From CAZDXB01 sp964509335 (GTDB lineage Bacteria > Bacteroidota > Ignavibacteria > Kapaibacteriales > UBA2268): a DNA stretch of 64,000 nucleotides. Location: contig CAZDXB010000007.1 in NCBI GenBank assembly GCA_964509335.1, positions 1 to 64,000 on the forward strand. Direction: 5' to 3'. A program made the translations under genes and the position numbers. The notes under the pieces were generated by a model that did no database searches, was not told where the DNA came from, and worked only from the letters and a program-made list of their open reading frames with translations. Below, piece after piece: positions 18,567-27,380 of this stretch (the stretch's first letter is position 1; every line of letters starts with the position of its first letter).

Positions 18567-19190
18567 ATGAAAAAATTTGGCTTCGTATCTATCGTTAAGA
18601 CGTTCGGCGTTTTCGCTGTTTTGGCTTTTCTCGCTTCTTCTTGCGATTTGGACACTACGACGGAACCGGCGACGGATTACTGCGATATGAACAGGAAAAT
18701 CAAAAGCGGCGACGGCGAGATAAGCGAGTCGAATCCACGGTACGTTTTAAAAACCGACGCCGGAGCAGACAAAACTTGCCGCATAGAAATAGTAGCGCAA
18801 GTTTACTGGATGGACGATTATATAAATACGCGACTAAACGAGCTTTATTCGGAATTGGACGGCGACTTGCCAATCGCTTTTACGATGCCGGTAGAATACG
18901 AATTCGCTACGCCGTCGCACTATTTCGCGGTCAGCCCTGAGTGGAGTCAAATAAGCGAAGGCGGAAATAATTACGTAACGATGAAACTGCAAATTAACGA
19001 AACCCCCGACTATATAGAAGCGCAAAATCCGATATACATTGAAACGATTTTCGACTACGACGCCGACGAATTGCAAAGACTAAGGGAATATCTCGACTTC
19101 GACTTTTTAAACAGCGAGCGAGTGAAAACTTACGACTTGAAAATAATAACGAGTATAGAATACAGAATTTACGAGCCGCAAGAAAGTTAA
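18567..19190 (+). CDS. hypothetical lipoprotein
   Basis: This 207-residue protein has a lipoprotein signal (VFAVLAFLASSCDLDTTTEP) with the lipobox Cys near residue 28. The mature region has a single further pair of cysteines (DYCDMNRK, KTCRIEI) and alternating beta-like segments (RIEIVAQVYWMDDYI, PVEYEFATPSHYF, YDLKIITSIEYRIYE), suggesting a compact beta-sandwich. I recognise no family. It is a single-gene unit between divergent and convergent neighbours. Confidence 0.7.
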   Translation: MKKFGFVSIVKTFGVFAVLAFLASSCDLDTTTEPATDYCDMNRKIKSGDGEISESNPRYVLKTDAGADKTCRIEIVAQVYWMDDYINTRLNELYSELDGDLPIAFTMPVEYEFATPSHYFAVSPEWSQISEGGNNYVTMKLQINETPDYIEAQNPIYIETIFDYDADELQRLREYLDFDFLNSERVKTYDLKIITSIEYRIYEPQES

Positions 19191-19306
19191 ATTATATTTC
19201 GTCGCAACCGTTGGGGAACGGCTTGGAAGCAGCGAGCCATTTTTTCGGCTCTTTGACTGTCTATGCATTGTTTCAACTCATTTTTCGCTTCGGAAGCTAA
19301 ACTCAT

Positions 19307-20293
19307 TTAATCAAATTTCTTGGTTATTCTGTAATGGTAGATATACGATGGGCTGGCTACAATTCTACTTAAATCTATATTTGAATTGGCTTTAGGAATC
19401 AATATGCCTGTAGTGTCGTTTACTATTTCGGAATATTCAATATAAGAATCGATATCGTCTTTTGTCAATTCGGTTATCTGTTTGATTCCGCCCGATACGA
19501 AGACGCTGATAAATGCCGGTTGAAGTTCATGATTATTCGGGAGTCCTCCGCCTTTTATTCTTATTGGAACATGCTCGATTTCTAATTCGACTTTCTGCTG
19601 AATTTCTATTTTCAAATCCACTTCTTTAGCGTCCAATTTTACTATTGTTTCCAAAGTGTCGGAAAGCGGCGCTTTTATGACTGTGGATTGATATAAATTT
19701 TCCGCTCTTATCGGTTCGGTGTTCCAAGAATTTATATCTTTTACAACTTTCTCGTTGCCCGTAATAATCACGCTATCGGGTTCTACGACTATGTCGCTCA
19801 TAGCTACGAAGCCTTCTTTGGGAGTAACCGTTATTATAGGATTGACGGCTATCTTGCGACTTTTCACTTCGCCCAACTTCAACTTCAAGTTCTCAGGATA
19901 AACGTCTATAGGCTCGACGTTGACGATGTTCTGCAAACCTTTTAGTATATCGGTTCGGGTAACCGTATATTCTTTCGGGGGCAGGTCTTTATCAGACAAG
20001 TCTATTAAGCATCTGTCCGAGGCGTTGAAAAAAATCAAGTAAAACAATTGCCAGCCGCCTCCTTTTACTTTAACGGAGATATTTTCCGGCAAAGTGTTCT
20101 CTACGGCTTTGCTCGGAGGCAGTTTTACTTGCAGAGGCGTTTTTACTACGGGGGTGTAAACATCGTTCAAGCTAGAGTATATCCAAATCGCGATAGCGAA
20201 TAAAAAAGAGCCTAGAAAAGCCCTAGACTTTATTATTTTTTTCGTTCGTTTAAAGTCTAAGCTAGATTTCAAATATTTTAAAAAATTCGCCAT
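19307..20293 (-). CDS. YbbR-like (CdaR-type) domain protein
   Basis: This 328-residue protein has an N-terminal basic stretch and one membrane helix (RAFLGSFLFAIAIWIYSSL), followed by an extracytoplasmic region of YbbR-like beta modules (PLQVKLPPSKAVENTLPENI, 'PKEYTVTRTDILKGLQNIVNVEPIDVYPENL' type segments). In Firmicutes, CdaR proteins regulate the diadenylate cyclase CdaA; here no cdaA neighbour is visible, so a c-di-AMP role is only inferred. The gene begins 4 bp after dnaG ends and shares its transcript. Confidence 0.8.
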   Translation of the reverse strand: MANFLKYLKSSLDFKRTKKIIKSRAFLGSFLFAIAIWIYSSLNDVYTPVVKTPLQVKLPPSKAVENTLPENISVKVKGGGWQLFYLIFFNASDRCLIDLSDKDLPPKEYTVTRTDILKGLQNIVNVEPIDVYPENLKLKLGEVKSRKIAVNPIITVTPKEGFVAMSDIVVEPDSVIITGNEKVVKDINSWNTEPIRAENLYQSTVIKAPLSDTLETIVKLDAKEVDLKIEIQQKVELEIEHVPIRIKGGGLPNNHELQPAFISVFVSGGIKQITELTKDDIDSYIEYSEIVNDTTGILIPKANSNIDLSRIVASPSYIYHYRITKKFD

Positions 20294-20297
20294 AGTT

Positions 20298-22190
20298 TTA
20301 AATAACGATATTATTTCTTTCTTTTTTTAGTTTTTGTTGCTCCTCTAGCAAAGAAACCTGTTCTTCGTAAGACAAATCCTTCATCCTTTCTTTCAATCGC
20401 GAAATTTCTTGGTTGATTTTTTTCTTTTTTAAAGCGACGATGCTATCTCGCATTAATTTTTCGTTCTCAGTTTTATTTTGGACGTTCGAAAATTCGTTCC
20501 ACTTATCGCTCGCCTTTTCTTCTTTCAAAGCCAGCTCCGTGAGGAAGTCCCGTTCTTTTTTGTCTAAATGCTCCTCGTCGAACAAATTCCTTACGAAATT
20601 ATCGCTTTTTCCCCGTAGGTTCATCAAATCGCTGAAAATCGAAGCGGCTGTCTTGGTTGTAAAATCGCTTGAACTTAGCTTATACTTCTCGACCATTTTA
20701 GTTAGAGCCGACTCTTCGGAAACGGCGAGCTTTAGCAGTATTTTTTCCGACGCTAAAATCTCTTCGAAATCCAGAGAGCTGTTTTCGGATTCGCTTTCGA
20801 ACATTTCTTGCGAATCTGCTTTCGGCTTAGCGTCTTTGTTGCCGATTGGTTGGAGAGGGGTCTTTTCGCGTTTCTCGCTCGATTTCCGTTCGGAAACGCG
20901 CTTTTCTTGATAAATACGCTTCAATTGGTTTTCGCTTAGTTCGAAAGCCGACGCCAGTTTTCTTATATACTCGTCGTGAAGCAATCTGTCGGGAACTTTG
21001 GATATTAGCTTGACAAGCTCCCTAATAGCCGCTACTTTCTTAGCGGGAGTTCCAAGAACGCCTTCTTCCTTTCGTCTGCCAATAAGAAAATCTAAGAAAT
21101 GCTCGGCGTTCTCAATATACGCTTGAAATCCTTTTGTTCCAATATCGTTTACTAGGCTGTCTGGGTCTTCGCCTTCGGGCAATTTTACGACGAAAACTTC
21201 AAAGCCCTGAGAAACCGCAATCCCCAAAGCCTTTTCCGCGGCTTTTTGTCCGGCGTCGTCGGAATCGTATATTATACAAATTGATTTGCAGTATCTATAC
21301 AAAGTCTCTAACTGGTCTTTCGTTAACGACGTGCCGCTGGAAGCGACTACGTTCTTGAATCCCGCTTGGCTCAACGCCAGAACGTCGGCGTAGCCTTCCG
21401 TCAAAATGGCGTATTCTTGCTTCCTGATTTCGTCTTTGCCTTGGAACAGCCCGTATAAAATTTTGCTTTTATCGTAAACGAGCGACTGCGGCGAATTTAT
21501 ATATTTAGCGGTCTCCGGATTTTTCTCTAAAGTTCGCGCGCCAAAGCCGACGATTTTGCCCAAGTGGTCTCTTATCGTAAACATAGCCCTGTTGCGGAAC
21601 CGGTCGTAGGTCGAGCCGCTGTCTTTTTTGATAATGAGACCGGCGTCGAGCATAGTCTTTTCGTCGATTTCCTTTTTTTGCAAACGGTTCATTAAGGAAT
21701 TCCAAGAATCGGGCGCGTAACCCAAATCAAACTCTTTTATTGTTTCTTTCGAGAAATTCCTGTTTAAAAAATAATTCTTGGCTACCCTGCCGGCGGTTGA
21801 GTTGAGAGCCTTTTTGTAAAATTCCGTCGCCAGCTTTAACGCTTTCAAAGCGTTGTCTTTTTGGGTTAGCTTTTTCATTTGCGTTTTGCTGAGCGGTTTG
21901 TCTTCTATCACTATTCCGATTTTTTTGGCGAGTTCTTTGACGGCGTCTGGATAGCCCATTCTGTAATATTCCATCTGAAATGAAATCGCGTTTCCGGCGA
22001 CTCCGCAGCCGAAACATTTGTATATGCCCTTACTGGGCGAAACGGTAAAAGACGGGGTTTTCTCGTTATGGAAGGGACACAGCCCGACGTAGTTGACGCC
22101 GCGCTTCTTTAAGTCGATAGCTTCTCCAATCAACTCGGCGATGTCAACGTTCTGGAGTATCTTGTCCTTTATGTCGTCGGTTATTTTCAT
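20298..22190 (-). CDS. dnaG: DNA primase
   Basis: This 630-residue replicative primase synthesises RNA primers at the fork. The N-terminal zinc ribbon is visible (CPFHNEKTPSF, then YKCFGCG). The RNA polymerase core contains FNYFL..N-like and 'FDLGYAPDSWNSL' segments and 'YDRFRNRAMFTIRD'. The Toprim motifs are LTEGYADVLALSQAGFKNVV and YDSDDAGQKAAEKAL. The C-terminal part is charged and rich in Glu/Lys, as in helicase-interaction domains. It lies 3 bp after folK and 4 bp before ybbR in one operon. Confidence 0.97.
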   Translation of the reverse strand: MKITDDIKDKILQNVDIAELIGEAIDLKKRGVNYVGLCPFHNEKTPSFTVSPSKGIYKCFGCGVAGNAISFQMEYYRMGYPDAVKELAKKIGIVIEDKPLSKTQMKKLTQKDNALKALKLATEFYKKALNSTAGRVAKNYFLNRNFSKETIKEFDLGYAPDSWNSLMNRLQKKEIDEKTMLDAGLIIKKDSGSTYDRFRNRAMFTIRDHLGKIVGFGARTLEKNPETAKYINSPQSLVYDKSKILYGLFQGKDEIRKQEYAILTEGYADVLALSQAGFKNVVASSGTSLTKDQLETLYRYCKSICIIYDSDDAGQKAAEKALGIAVSQGFEVFVVKLPEGEDPDSLVNDIGTKGFQAYIENAEHFLDFLIGRRKEEGVLGTPAKKVAAIRELVKLISKVPDRLLHDEYIRKLASAFELSENQLKRIYQEKRVSERKSSEKREKTPLQPIGNKDAKPKADSQEMFESESENSSLDFEEILASEKILLKLAVSEESALTKMVEKYKLSSSDFTTKTAASIFSDLMNLRGKSDNFVRNLFDEEHLDKKERDFLTELALKEEKASDKWNEFSNVQNKTENEKLMRDSIVALKKKKINQEISRLKERMKDLSYEEQVSLLEEQQKLKKERNNIVI

Positions 22191-22193
22191 AAT

Positions 22194-22694
22194 CTACGCC
22201 GTTGTTTCGACTATAGATTTATCGGGGCAATTCGCGAGCAACTGCCGAATTGTTAGTTTCAATTTGGGATGAACTTGTCCTCCGGCAATTTCAGCCGCGG
22301 GAACCAATACGAATCTTCGTTCGTGCATACGCTTGTGGGGCGCCGTTAGCGCTGCTTCGCTCAAAATCGCGTCGCCGTATAATAGTATATCAATGTCGAT
22401 TTCTCTTTCCTTCCAGCGTCCTCTATTTACTCGCCCAATTTCCTTTTCGATTTTCTTGCACTCTTTCAACAGATTTATGGGCGAAAGCGACGTAAAACCC
22501 GAGACGGCGACGTTGATAAACCAAGGCTGGTCTTTATATCCGTTAGGCTCGGTTAAATAAAAAGAAGACATCCTCGGCTCTTTCAAAACGCTTTTCTCCT
22601 TCAAACGACCGAAGGCTTCTTTTACGTTGCGTTTCTTGTCGCCGAGATTCGCCCCTATCGAGAGCAAAACGAATATTTCGCCGTCGTTTCTCAT
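22194..22694 (-). CDS. folK: 6-hydroxymethyl-7,8-dihydropterin pyrophosphokinase
   Basis: FolK transfers pyrophosphate from ATP to the pterin in folate synthesis. The start chosen is the ATG at 22694, giving MRNDGEIFVLLSIGANLGDK. It overlaps the folB stop as ATGA (4-bp overlap), the usual coupled arrangement; the further upstream ATG would add 11 atypical residues. Family motifs are LSIGANLGDKKRNV, SSFYLTEPNGYKDQPWFINVAV, and RWKEREIDIDILLYGD with the catalytic and Mg-binding residues, then PHKRMHERRFVLVPAAEI. Confidence 0.95.
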   Translation of the reverse strand: MRNDGEIFVLLSIGANLGDKKRNVKEAFGRLKEKSVLKEPRMSSFYLTEPNGYKDQPWFINVAVSGFTSLSPINLLKECKKIEKEIGRVNRGRWKEREIDIDILLYGDAILSEAALTAPHKRMHERRFVLVPAAEIAGGQVHPKLKLTIRQLLANCPDKSIVETTA

Positions 22695-23068
22695 TCGCGT
22701 TCCAAAGTTTGCTCGGCTTCTATGCAATCGACGATTCGACGAACCGGAACGTTCATTTTTCTTACGCGAACCGTTGCTTTTTTCAAATGCGGGAACCTTT
22801 CCATTAGCATATTGAGTATTTCGCGGGTAAGAGTTTCGATTAAGCTATAATTTTCGCCGGCGATTACTTCTTCTATGCAAAAGAAGGCTTCCTCGTAATT
22901 TAGCGAATTTGTTACTTCGTCGTTTATTATTGCTTCGGTCGCGTCGTAGAATAAATCCGCGTCGACTTCGTATTTTCCTCCCAAGTTCTGTTCTTCGGCT
23001 CTAACTCCGTGGTATGCGAAAAATTGAGCGGATTTAACGCTCAACTTCATTAACGACGCTTTTTTCAT
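22691..23068 (-). CDS. folB: dihydroneopterin aldolase
   Basis: This 125-residue protein has the FolB pattern: KSAQFFAYHGVRAEEQNLGGKYEVD (including the YHGV and 'E...G..Y.VD' pterin-site residues), LNYEEAF, SLIETLTREI and the C-terminal VRVRKMNVPV. It converts dihydroneopterin to 6-hydroxymethyl-dihydropterin and glycolaldehyde. It feeds folK, which it overlaps by 4 bp. Both ATGs near the N-terminus (MKKASLMKLSV) are plausible; the second gives the shorter canonical form. Confidence 0.93.
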   Translation of the reverse strand: MKKASLMKLSVKSAQFFAYHGVRAEEQNLGGKYEVDADLFYDATEAIINDEVTNSLNYEEAFFCIEEVIAGENYSLIETLTREILNMLMERFPHLKKATVRVRKMNVPVRRIVDCIEAEQTLERE

Positions 23069-23145
23069 ATTTCTTCCGCTGTATTTTTCATAAAATTTAT
23101 TATTGAGACAATAAAATTACAATTTTTTTAGACAGAAATAAAATT

Positions 23146-23688
23146 TTATTTGTTTAAAGAAACTACGACCGCTTCGTGAATTAATCCGTTCATATAAATC
23201 TCCGGTATCGTTATGTCGCAAGTAATAGCTTTCAGCTTCACGCCCGCCTCTTTGAACATCTGTTTCGTTCTTTCGTGAGCTTCGACCCACTTGCCGTTAG
23301 TGTGTTCGTCGTAAAAATCTTGTCCGTTTTGATGTATGATAACTTTAGAGATACCGCACTGGATAATAGCTCTGGCGCAATCGGCGCAGGGCGTCCAAGG
23401 CACGTATAGCTTGCAATTCTTCAGCGCGATGCCTCGCCGAGCGGCGTTATATATAGCGTTGCGCTCGGCGTGTTCCATCCAAAAATACTTCTCGCCGCCC
23501 TCTCTGGAAATCCGTTTCTTTTGTTCGTCTATTTCAATTTTCCTCGGCAGAGAGTTGTAGCCGGTCGATACTAGTATATTGTCGTAATCGACGATTACCG
23601 ACCCGACGTGAGTATGATTGTCTTTGCTCCGCATCCCCACCAAATAGCACATCGTAATATATAGTTGGTCCCAGCTAGGTCTTTTCAT
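23146..23688 (-). CDS. deoxycytidylate (dCMP) deaminase
   Basis: This 180-residue zinc deaminase has the catalytic HAERNAIYNAA (H-A-E) and the zinc-binding PCADCARAIIQCGI motifs. The N-terminal PSWDQLYITMCYLVGMRSKDNHTHVGSVIVDYDN is characteristic of the ComEB/dCMP deaminase family. It makes dUMP for thymidylate synthesis, which fits its position 77 bp upstream of the folate genes on the same strand, since thymidylate synthase consumes both dUMP and a folate cofactor. Confidence 0.92.
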   Translation of the reverse strand: MKRPSWDQLYITMCYLVGMRSKDNHTHVGSVIVDYDNILVSTGYNSLPRKIEIDEQKKRISREGGEKYFWMEHAERNAIYNAARRGIALKNCKLYVPWTPCADCARAIIQCGISKVIIHQNGQDFYDEHTNGKWVEAHERTKQMFKEAGVKLKAITCDITIPEIYMNGLIHEAVVVSLNK

Positions 23689-23786
23689 TTTTATTATCTT
23701 TTGTTATTATACATTCTACTGAAAATATTATCTTTGAAAAACAATTTAAACAAAAATACGATTTATTCAACAAAATTAAGATTAAT

Positions 23787-24662
23787 ATGAAACGCGTAAT
23801 TATCCTTTTAGCATCGCTATCTATTGTCGCTCTTGTTTCCTGCGTTTCGGCGGGAAAATACGACGCTATGGTCGCCAAAAAAGACTCGCTTCAAACCGTC
23901 TGCGACTCGCTTGAAAAAGTAATCGCTCAAAACAAAGCGGAAATAAAAAATTTGAAACTCGAGGTGGAAGACCATAAAAACAAAATATCCTCGCTAAACA
24001 ACGAGCTAAAGAACACTAAACAGAATTACGAAAAGCTAAAATCGAGCAGTTCAAAAGCCACCCAAGAGCTTATGGACAATATAGAAAACCTACAGAAAAG
24101 CCTCGCCGAAAAGCAAAAAGAAAATTTGAGCCTAAACAGCCAACTTTCTGAATTGCGCGATAAATTAAACGCTCGCGAAAGCGCGATTAATAAGCTGAAA
24201 TCCAAGCTGCAGGAAGCGCTATACGGTTTCGCCGAAAAGGGAATGACCGTATCCATAAAAGACGGCAAAGTTTACGTATCGCTATCCAATCAGCTGCTAT
24301 TCGGCTCCGGAAGCGCTGAAATCGACTCCGAAGGCAAAGAGGCGCTGCTAGAGTTGGCAAAAGTTTTGAAAGAACAGTCCGATATAAATATTTTAGTCGA
24401 AGGGCATACGGACGACAAGCCGGTCAAATCGGGCGCGAGATTCGAAGACAACTGGGACTTAAGCGTTTTGAGAGCCACAGAAGTCGTTCGATTCCTAACC
24501 GAGCAAGGAGGCGTCAGTCCTAAAAGGGTAATCGCGTCGGGCAGGAGCAAATACTTCCCCGTCGAAAAAGGCGATTCGCCACAAGCCAGAGCCAAAAACC
24601 GAAGGACGGAAATCATATTAACCCCAAAATTAGAGCAAATATTCGAGATAATCGGGGATTAG
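23787..24662 (+). CDS. OmpA-family coiled-coil lipoprotein
   Basis: This 291-residue protein has an SPII signal (IILLASLSIVALVSC, lipobox LVSC), a long coiled coil (about residues 30-145; LEKVIAQNKAEIKNLKLEVE, LSEKQKE-type heptads), then an OmpA/MotB peptidoglycan-binding domain. That domain carries LFGSGSAEIDSEGKEALLEL, ILVEGHTDDKPV, LSVLRATEVVRFL, IASGRSKYFPV and AKNRRTEIIL. It probably tethers the outer membrane to peptidoglycan. A perfect -7 box TATCTTTG lies near 23730 upstream, but no clear -33 box pairs with it. Confidence 0.9.
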   Translation: MKRVIILLASLSIVALVSCVSAGKYDAMVAKKDSLQTVCDSLEKVIAQNKAEIKNLKLEVEDHKNKISSLNNELKNTKQNYEKLKSSSSKATQELMDNIENLQKSLAEKQKENLSLNSQLSELRDKLNARESAINKLKSKLQEALYGFAEKGMTVSIKDGKVYVSLSNQLLFGSGSAEIDSEGKEALLELAKVLKEQSDINILVEGHTDDKPVKSGARFEDNWDLSVLRATEVVRFLTEQGGVSPKRVIASGRSKYFPVEKGDSPQARAKNRRTEIILTPKLEQIFEIIGD

Positions 24663-24691
24663 GCGCTCTATAATCTGAAGAAATACGCGTA

Positions 24692-24724
24692 ACTCATCCG
24701 ATGACTCCGAGTCATCGGATGAGT
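24692..24724. repeat. 33-bp palindrome, copy 1
   Basis: ACTCATCCGATGACT, spacer CCG, then the exact complement AGTCATCGGATGAGT. An identical 33-bp copy lies at 48955-48987. It begins 30 bp after the OmpA lipoprotein stop. No T tract follows, so it is not a standard terminator. Confidence 0.85.
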
Positions 24725-24742
24725 AGTTATAAAAGTTATTTG

Positions 24743-24796
24743 AAGGCTAAAGCCTTGAGGATTTTCTTCTATTCTTATCAACGAGCTAAAGCTCGT
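24743..24796. repeat. pair of short hairpins with AA spacer
   Basis: AAGGCT-AA-AGCCTT at 24743-24756 and ACGAGCT-AA-AGCTCGT at 24781-24796. Both share the arm-AA-arm plan seen in 34427-34446 and 35467-35494 although the arm sequences differ. Confidence 0.6.
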
Positions 24797-24900
24797 CGCT
24801 ATTGAGAAGATGAAACACCAATAACTCGGATGAGTAATTAAAAATACCTAATCAGTAATTGGTAATTAATAAAGCTTTCCTCAACTCATTTCAAAAAAAA

Positions 24901-24932
24901 TTTGAATAATAGATAAATTCAAACTAAGTTTA
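24901..24932 (+). promoter_or_regulatory. Bacteroidota-type promoter of the OPT transporter gene
   Basis: TTTG (24901-24904), 20 nt, TAAGTTTA (24925-24932; 7 of 8 to TAnnTTTG). The start codon is 84 bp downstream. Confidence 0.45.
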
Positions 24933-25016
24933 CGCTTTATTATAATTCTATTTATAAAAAAAGCAAAAAATCTCGAATTAGCTATAAAGTATAAATAAAG
25001 CGGAAAAGGAGATTTT

Positions 25017-27164
25017 ATGGGCGAAGCAAAGAGATACGAGCCTTTCGTTTCGGCAAAAACGGAGATGGCTGAATTCACGGTAAAGGCTCTGATTATAGGA
25101 TTGGCGCTAGCGGTGGTATTAGGAGCCGCGAACGCTTACTTGGGTTTGAAAGCCGGAATGACAATCGCCGCGACTTATCCGGCGGCTGTCATTGGAATGG
25201 CGATACTTAAATGGACTAAAGGTTCGATTTTAGAAGAAAACTTTACTCGAACGGTCGGTTCAATAGGCGAATCGGTAGCCGCGGGAGCCGTGTTTACCCT
25301 GCCCGCTTTTTATATATCGGGCATTTGGAAAGATTTTTATACGCTTGAACACTACTTAATCGCGGCGTTAATTATGTTAACCGGCGGCGTTCTCGGTATT
25401 ATGTTCGTCGCTCTTCTTAGAAGAGTAATGGTGGACGACAGAGACCTGCCGTTTCCCGAGTCTGTGGCGGCGTCGGAAATTCACAAGACCGGCAGAGCCG
25501 CGGGAAGCAACTCGAAGTTCTTATTCTGGTCGATGGGTTTGGGAGCTTTGATTAAAACTTTGACCGAATTCAAATTTTTCGCCGCGTCTTGGGAAAAATT
25601 CGTGGCTTTCAGTACCGGAAAAATCAAATTTTTAGGCATTGGGAGCCAAATACCCACCGACGGCGGAATGATGCTAAGCTCGCCGGGATTGAAACCGGCT
25701 TACATTGGCGTCGGATATATAATAGGTCCCCGTCTCGCCGCTCTCAACTTCAGCGGAGGCGTTTTAGCTTGGGGGCTGATGACTCCGATTATTCTATTCT
25801 TTATTTCTCCTTATCTCGATTTAGAAGCTATTCAAAATTGGGTAATCGCGGCGAGCATAGGTTTGTCCGACAAAGCCGCGGGCGACTTCGTCGCTACCAA
25901 ACAAAATATTATCGACGTTCTGATGTCCAACAACGGCTACACGCAAGCGGCGGCGGCGGAGCGAGCGAGCGAACTCGTAGCCAAAGCGCCGGAAAGAGCC
26001 TGGACGGCTGTAGCTTACCAAGTTTGGACTTGGATAGTAAAACCGATAGCCATCGGCGGAATGCTCGTCGGAACGGTTTACACGCTTTGGAATATGCGCA
26101 AGAGCTTAATCGCCGGTATAGCCCGCTCTATAAGCGACGTTAAGAAAGCCGCCGCGGGCGGTCCCGCCACCGAGCGAACCGAAAAGGACATAAGCTTTAC
26201 TTGGATAATTATCGGATTAATCGGTTGCGCGGTGGCTACTTTCATAACGACTTACTTTATTTTTGGCGCCGCTTTACACGTAGCGGCGATAACTACTATA
26301 GTAATGATTATAGCCGGCTTTTTCTTCGGCGCCGTTTCCGGTTACTTAGTCGGAATAATCGGCTCCTCGAACAATCCGATTAGCGGCTTGACTATTTCCA
26401 CAGTCGTCGTAACGGCTTTGGTAATGTTGATATTAGGCGTTCACGGCGAGTCGGGCGTCGCTTCGGTTCTTGGAGTCGCGGCGATAGTTTGCGTATCCGC
26501 CGCGGTAGCCGGAGAAATGCTGCAGGACTTAAAAGCGGGGCATATACTCGGTGGAACGCCTTGGAAGATGCAGGTCGGAGACCTTGTGGGTGTTACGTTA
26601 GCCGCCGCGGTTATGTTTATTCCTTTAATGGTCTTGCACGAAGGCGACGTAGCCACAGGTATGCAAGAAGGATACGTCGGCGGTTTTGGAAGCAAGGAAT
26701 TGCCCGCCCCGCAAGCCGGTCTGATGGCTTTCCTTTCGAAAGGCATCATCGGCGGGGAGATGGCTTGGCCCCTTATAATCGCCGGTATGCTTATGGGCGT
26801 CGGATTCATTCTTATGAGAATAAAAAGCCCGATGCTCGTTGCTATCGGTATGTATCTGCCGCTTGAAACTACTTTCGCTATTTTCATCGGCGGACTTATT
26901 AAGGGCATAGTCGAAAGAAGGCAGAGCAAGAGGAACTTTAACGAAAATCAACAAGCAAAACTGGCAAACACGGGAATATTGATTGCTTCGGGCTTAATAG
27001 CCGGCGAAGCTTTAATGGGGCTGCTCTTCGCCGCTTTCGCGTTCCTCGACGTTCGTCTGTGGCATTTCCCCTACGAGTCGTTCATTACGAGCATATTCGT
27101 ATTCTTGATACTCGGATGGATACTCGTTAGAATACCGCTTAAGAACGCGGCAAAAACGCAATAG
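25017..27164 (+). CDS. OPT family oligopeptide transporter
   Basis: This 715-residue polytopic membrane protein has the OPT family N-terminus (EFTVKALIIGLALAVVLGAANAYLGLKAGMTIAATYPAAVIGMAIL). Typical segments include RTVGSIGESVAAGAVFTLPAFYI, DRDLPFPESVAASEIHKTGR, GVGYIIGPRLAAL, GIIGSSNNPISGLTI and LKAGHILGGTPWKMQ. It is a proton-coupled symporter for peptides or metal chelates in the inner membrane; the substrate cannot be fixed from sequence. It is preceded by AAAAGGAG and followed by a strong terminator, so it forms a single-gene transcript. Confidence 0.93.
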   Translation: MGEAKRYEPFVSAKTEMAEFTVKALIIGLALAVVLGAANAYLGLKAGMTIAATYPAAVIGMAILKWTKGSILEENFTRTVGSIGESVAAGAVFTLPAFYISGIWKDFYTLEHYLIAALIMLTGGVLGIMFVALLRRVMVDDRDLPFPESVAASEIHKTGRAAGSNSKFLFWSMGLGALIKTLTEFKFFAASWEKFVAFSTGKIKFLGIGSQIPTDGGMMLSSPGLKPAYIGVGYIIGPRLAALNFSGGVLAWGLMTPIILFFISPYLDLEAIQNWVIAASIGLSDKAAGDFVATKQNIIDVLMSNNGYTQAAAAERASELVAKAPERAWTAVAYQVWTWIVKPIAIGGMLVGTVYTLWNMRKSLIAGIARSISDVKKAAAGGPATERTEKDISFTWIIIGLIGCAVATFITTYFIFGAALHVAAITTIVMIIAGFFFGAVSGYLVGIIGSSNNPISGLTISTVVVTALVMLILGVHGESGVASVLGVAAIVCVSAAVAGEMLQDLKAGHILGGTPWKMQVGDLVGVTLAAAVMFIPLMVLHEGDVATGMQEGYVGGFGSKELPAPQAGLMAFLSKGIIGGEMAWPLIIAGMLMGVGFILMRIKSPMLVAIGMYLPLETTFAIFIGGLIKGIVERRQSKRNFNENQQAKLANTGILIASGLIAGEALMGLLFAAFAFLDVRLWHFPYESFITSIFVFLILGWILVRIPLKNAAKTQ

Positions 27165-27188
27165 CGTAACGATTATCTGATAAATACT

Positions 27189-27226
27189 AAGGGGACGGTT
27201 TCGAAAATCGTCCCCTTGTTTTTTTT
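27189..27226 (+). terminator. Rho-independent terminator after the OPT gene
   Basis: AAGGGGACGGTTT (27189-27201) pairs with the AAATCGTCCCCTT arm ending near 27217, followed by a T run. It sits 24 bp after the OPT stop codon. Confidence 0.85.
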
Positions 27227-27295
27227 ATACTACTTAACTGTATTTGACGTCCCCGCTATAGCCTAAATCAAAGGCTTTTGATTATAGTGTTTTTA

Positions 27296-27327
27296 TTTGA
27301 TTATTTTTTTGATAACTTGTAAATTTT
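27296..27327 (+). promoter_or_regulatory. Bacteroidota-type promoter of the first TIG/FGE-fold gene
   Basis: TTTG (27296-27299), 20 nt, TAAATTTT (27320-27327; 7 of 8). The start codon lies 53 bp downstream. Confidence 0.4.
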
Positions 27328-27380
27328 AGGATATATATTATCGCGAAAATTAATTATTATTAACATAAACGAGGTAAAAG

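Larger units (their letters stand above)
24663..25016. other. 354-bp gap with three palindromes and the OPT promoter
   Basis: No gene is seen. The gap holds a perfect 33-bp palindrome (24692-24724), two short hairpins (24743-24756 and 24781-24796), a Bacteroidota-type promoter (24901-24932) and the OPT gene's RBS (AAAGGAG) just before 25017. Confidence 0.7.

Noticed and set aside
19205..19251. Two weak hairpins between the lipoprotein gene and ybbR as terminators
   Set aside because: Stems are only about 5 to 6 bp and the T run is short. They could act as terminators but cannot be supported from sequence alone.
24692..24724. The 33-bp palindrome as a Rho-independent terminator
   Set aside because: No T tract follows it on either strand, and an identical copy is found at another site among other repeats.
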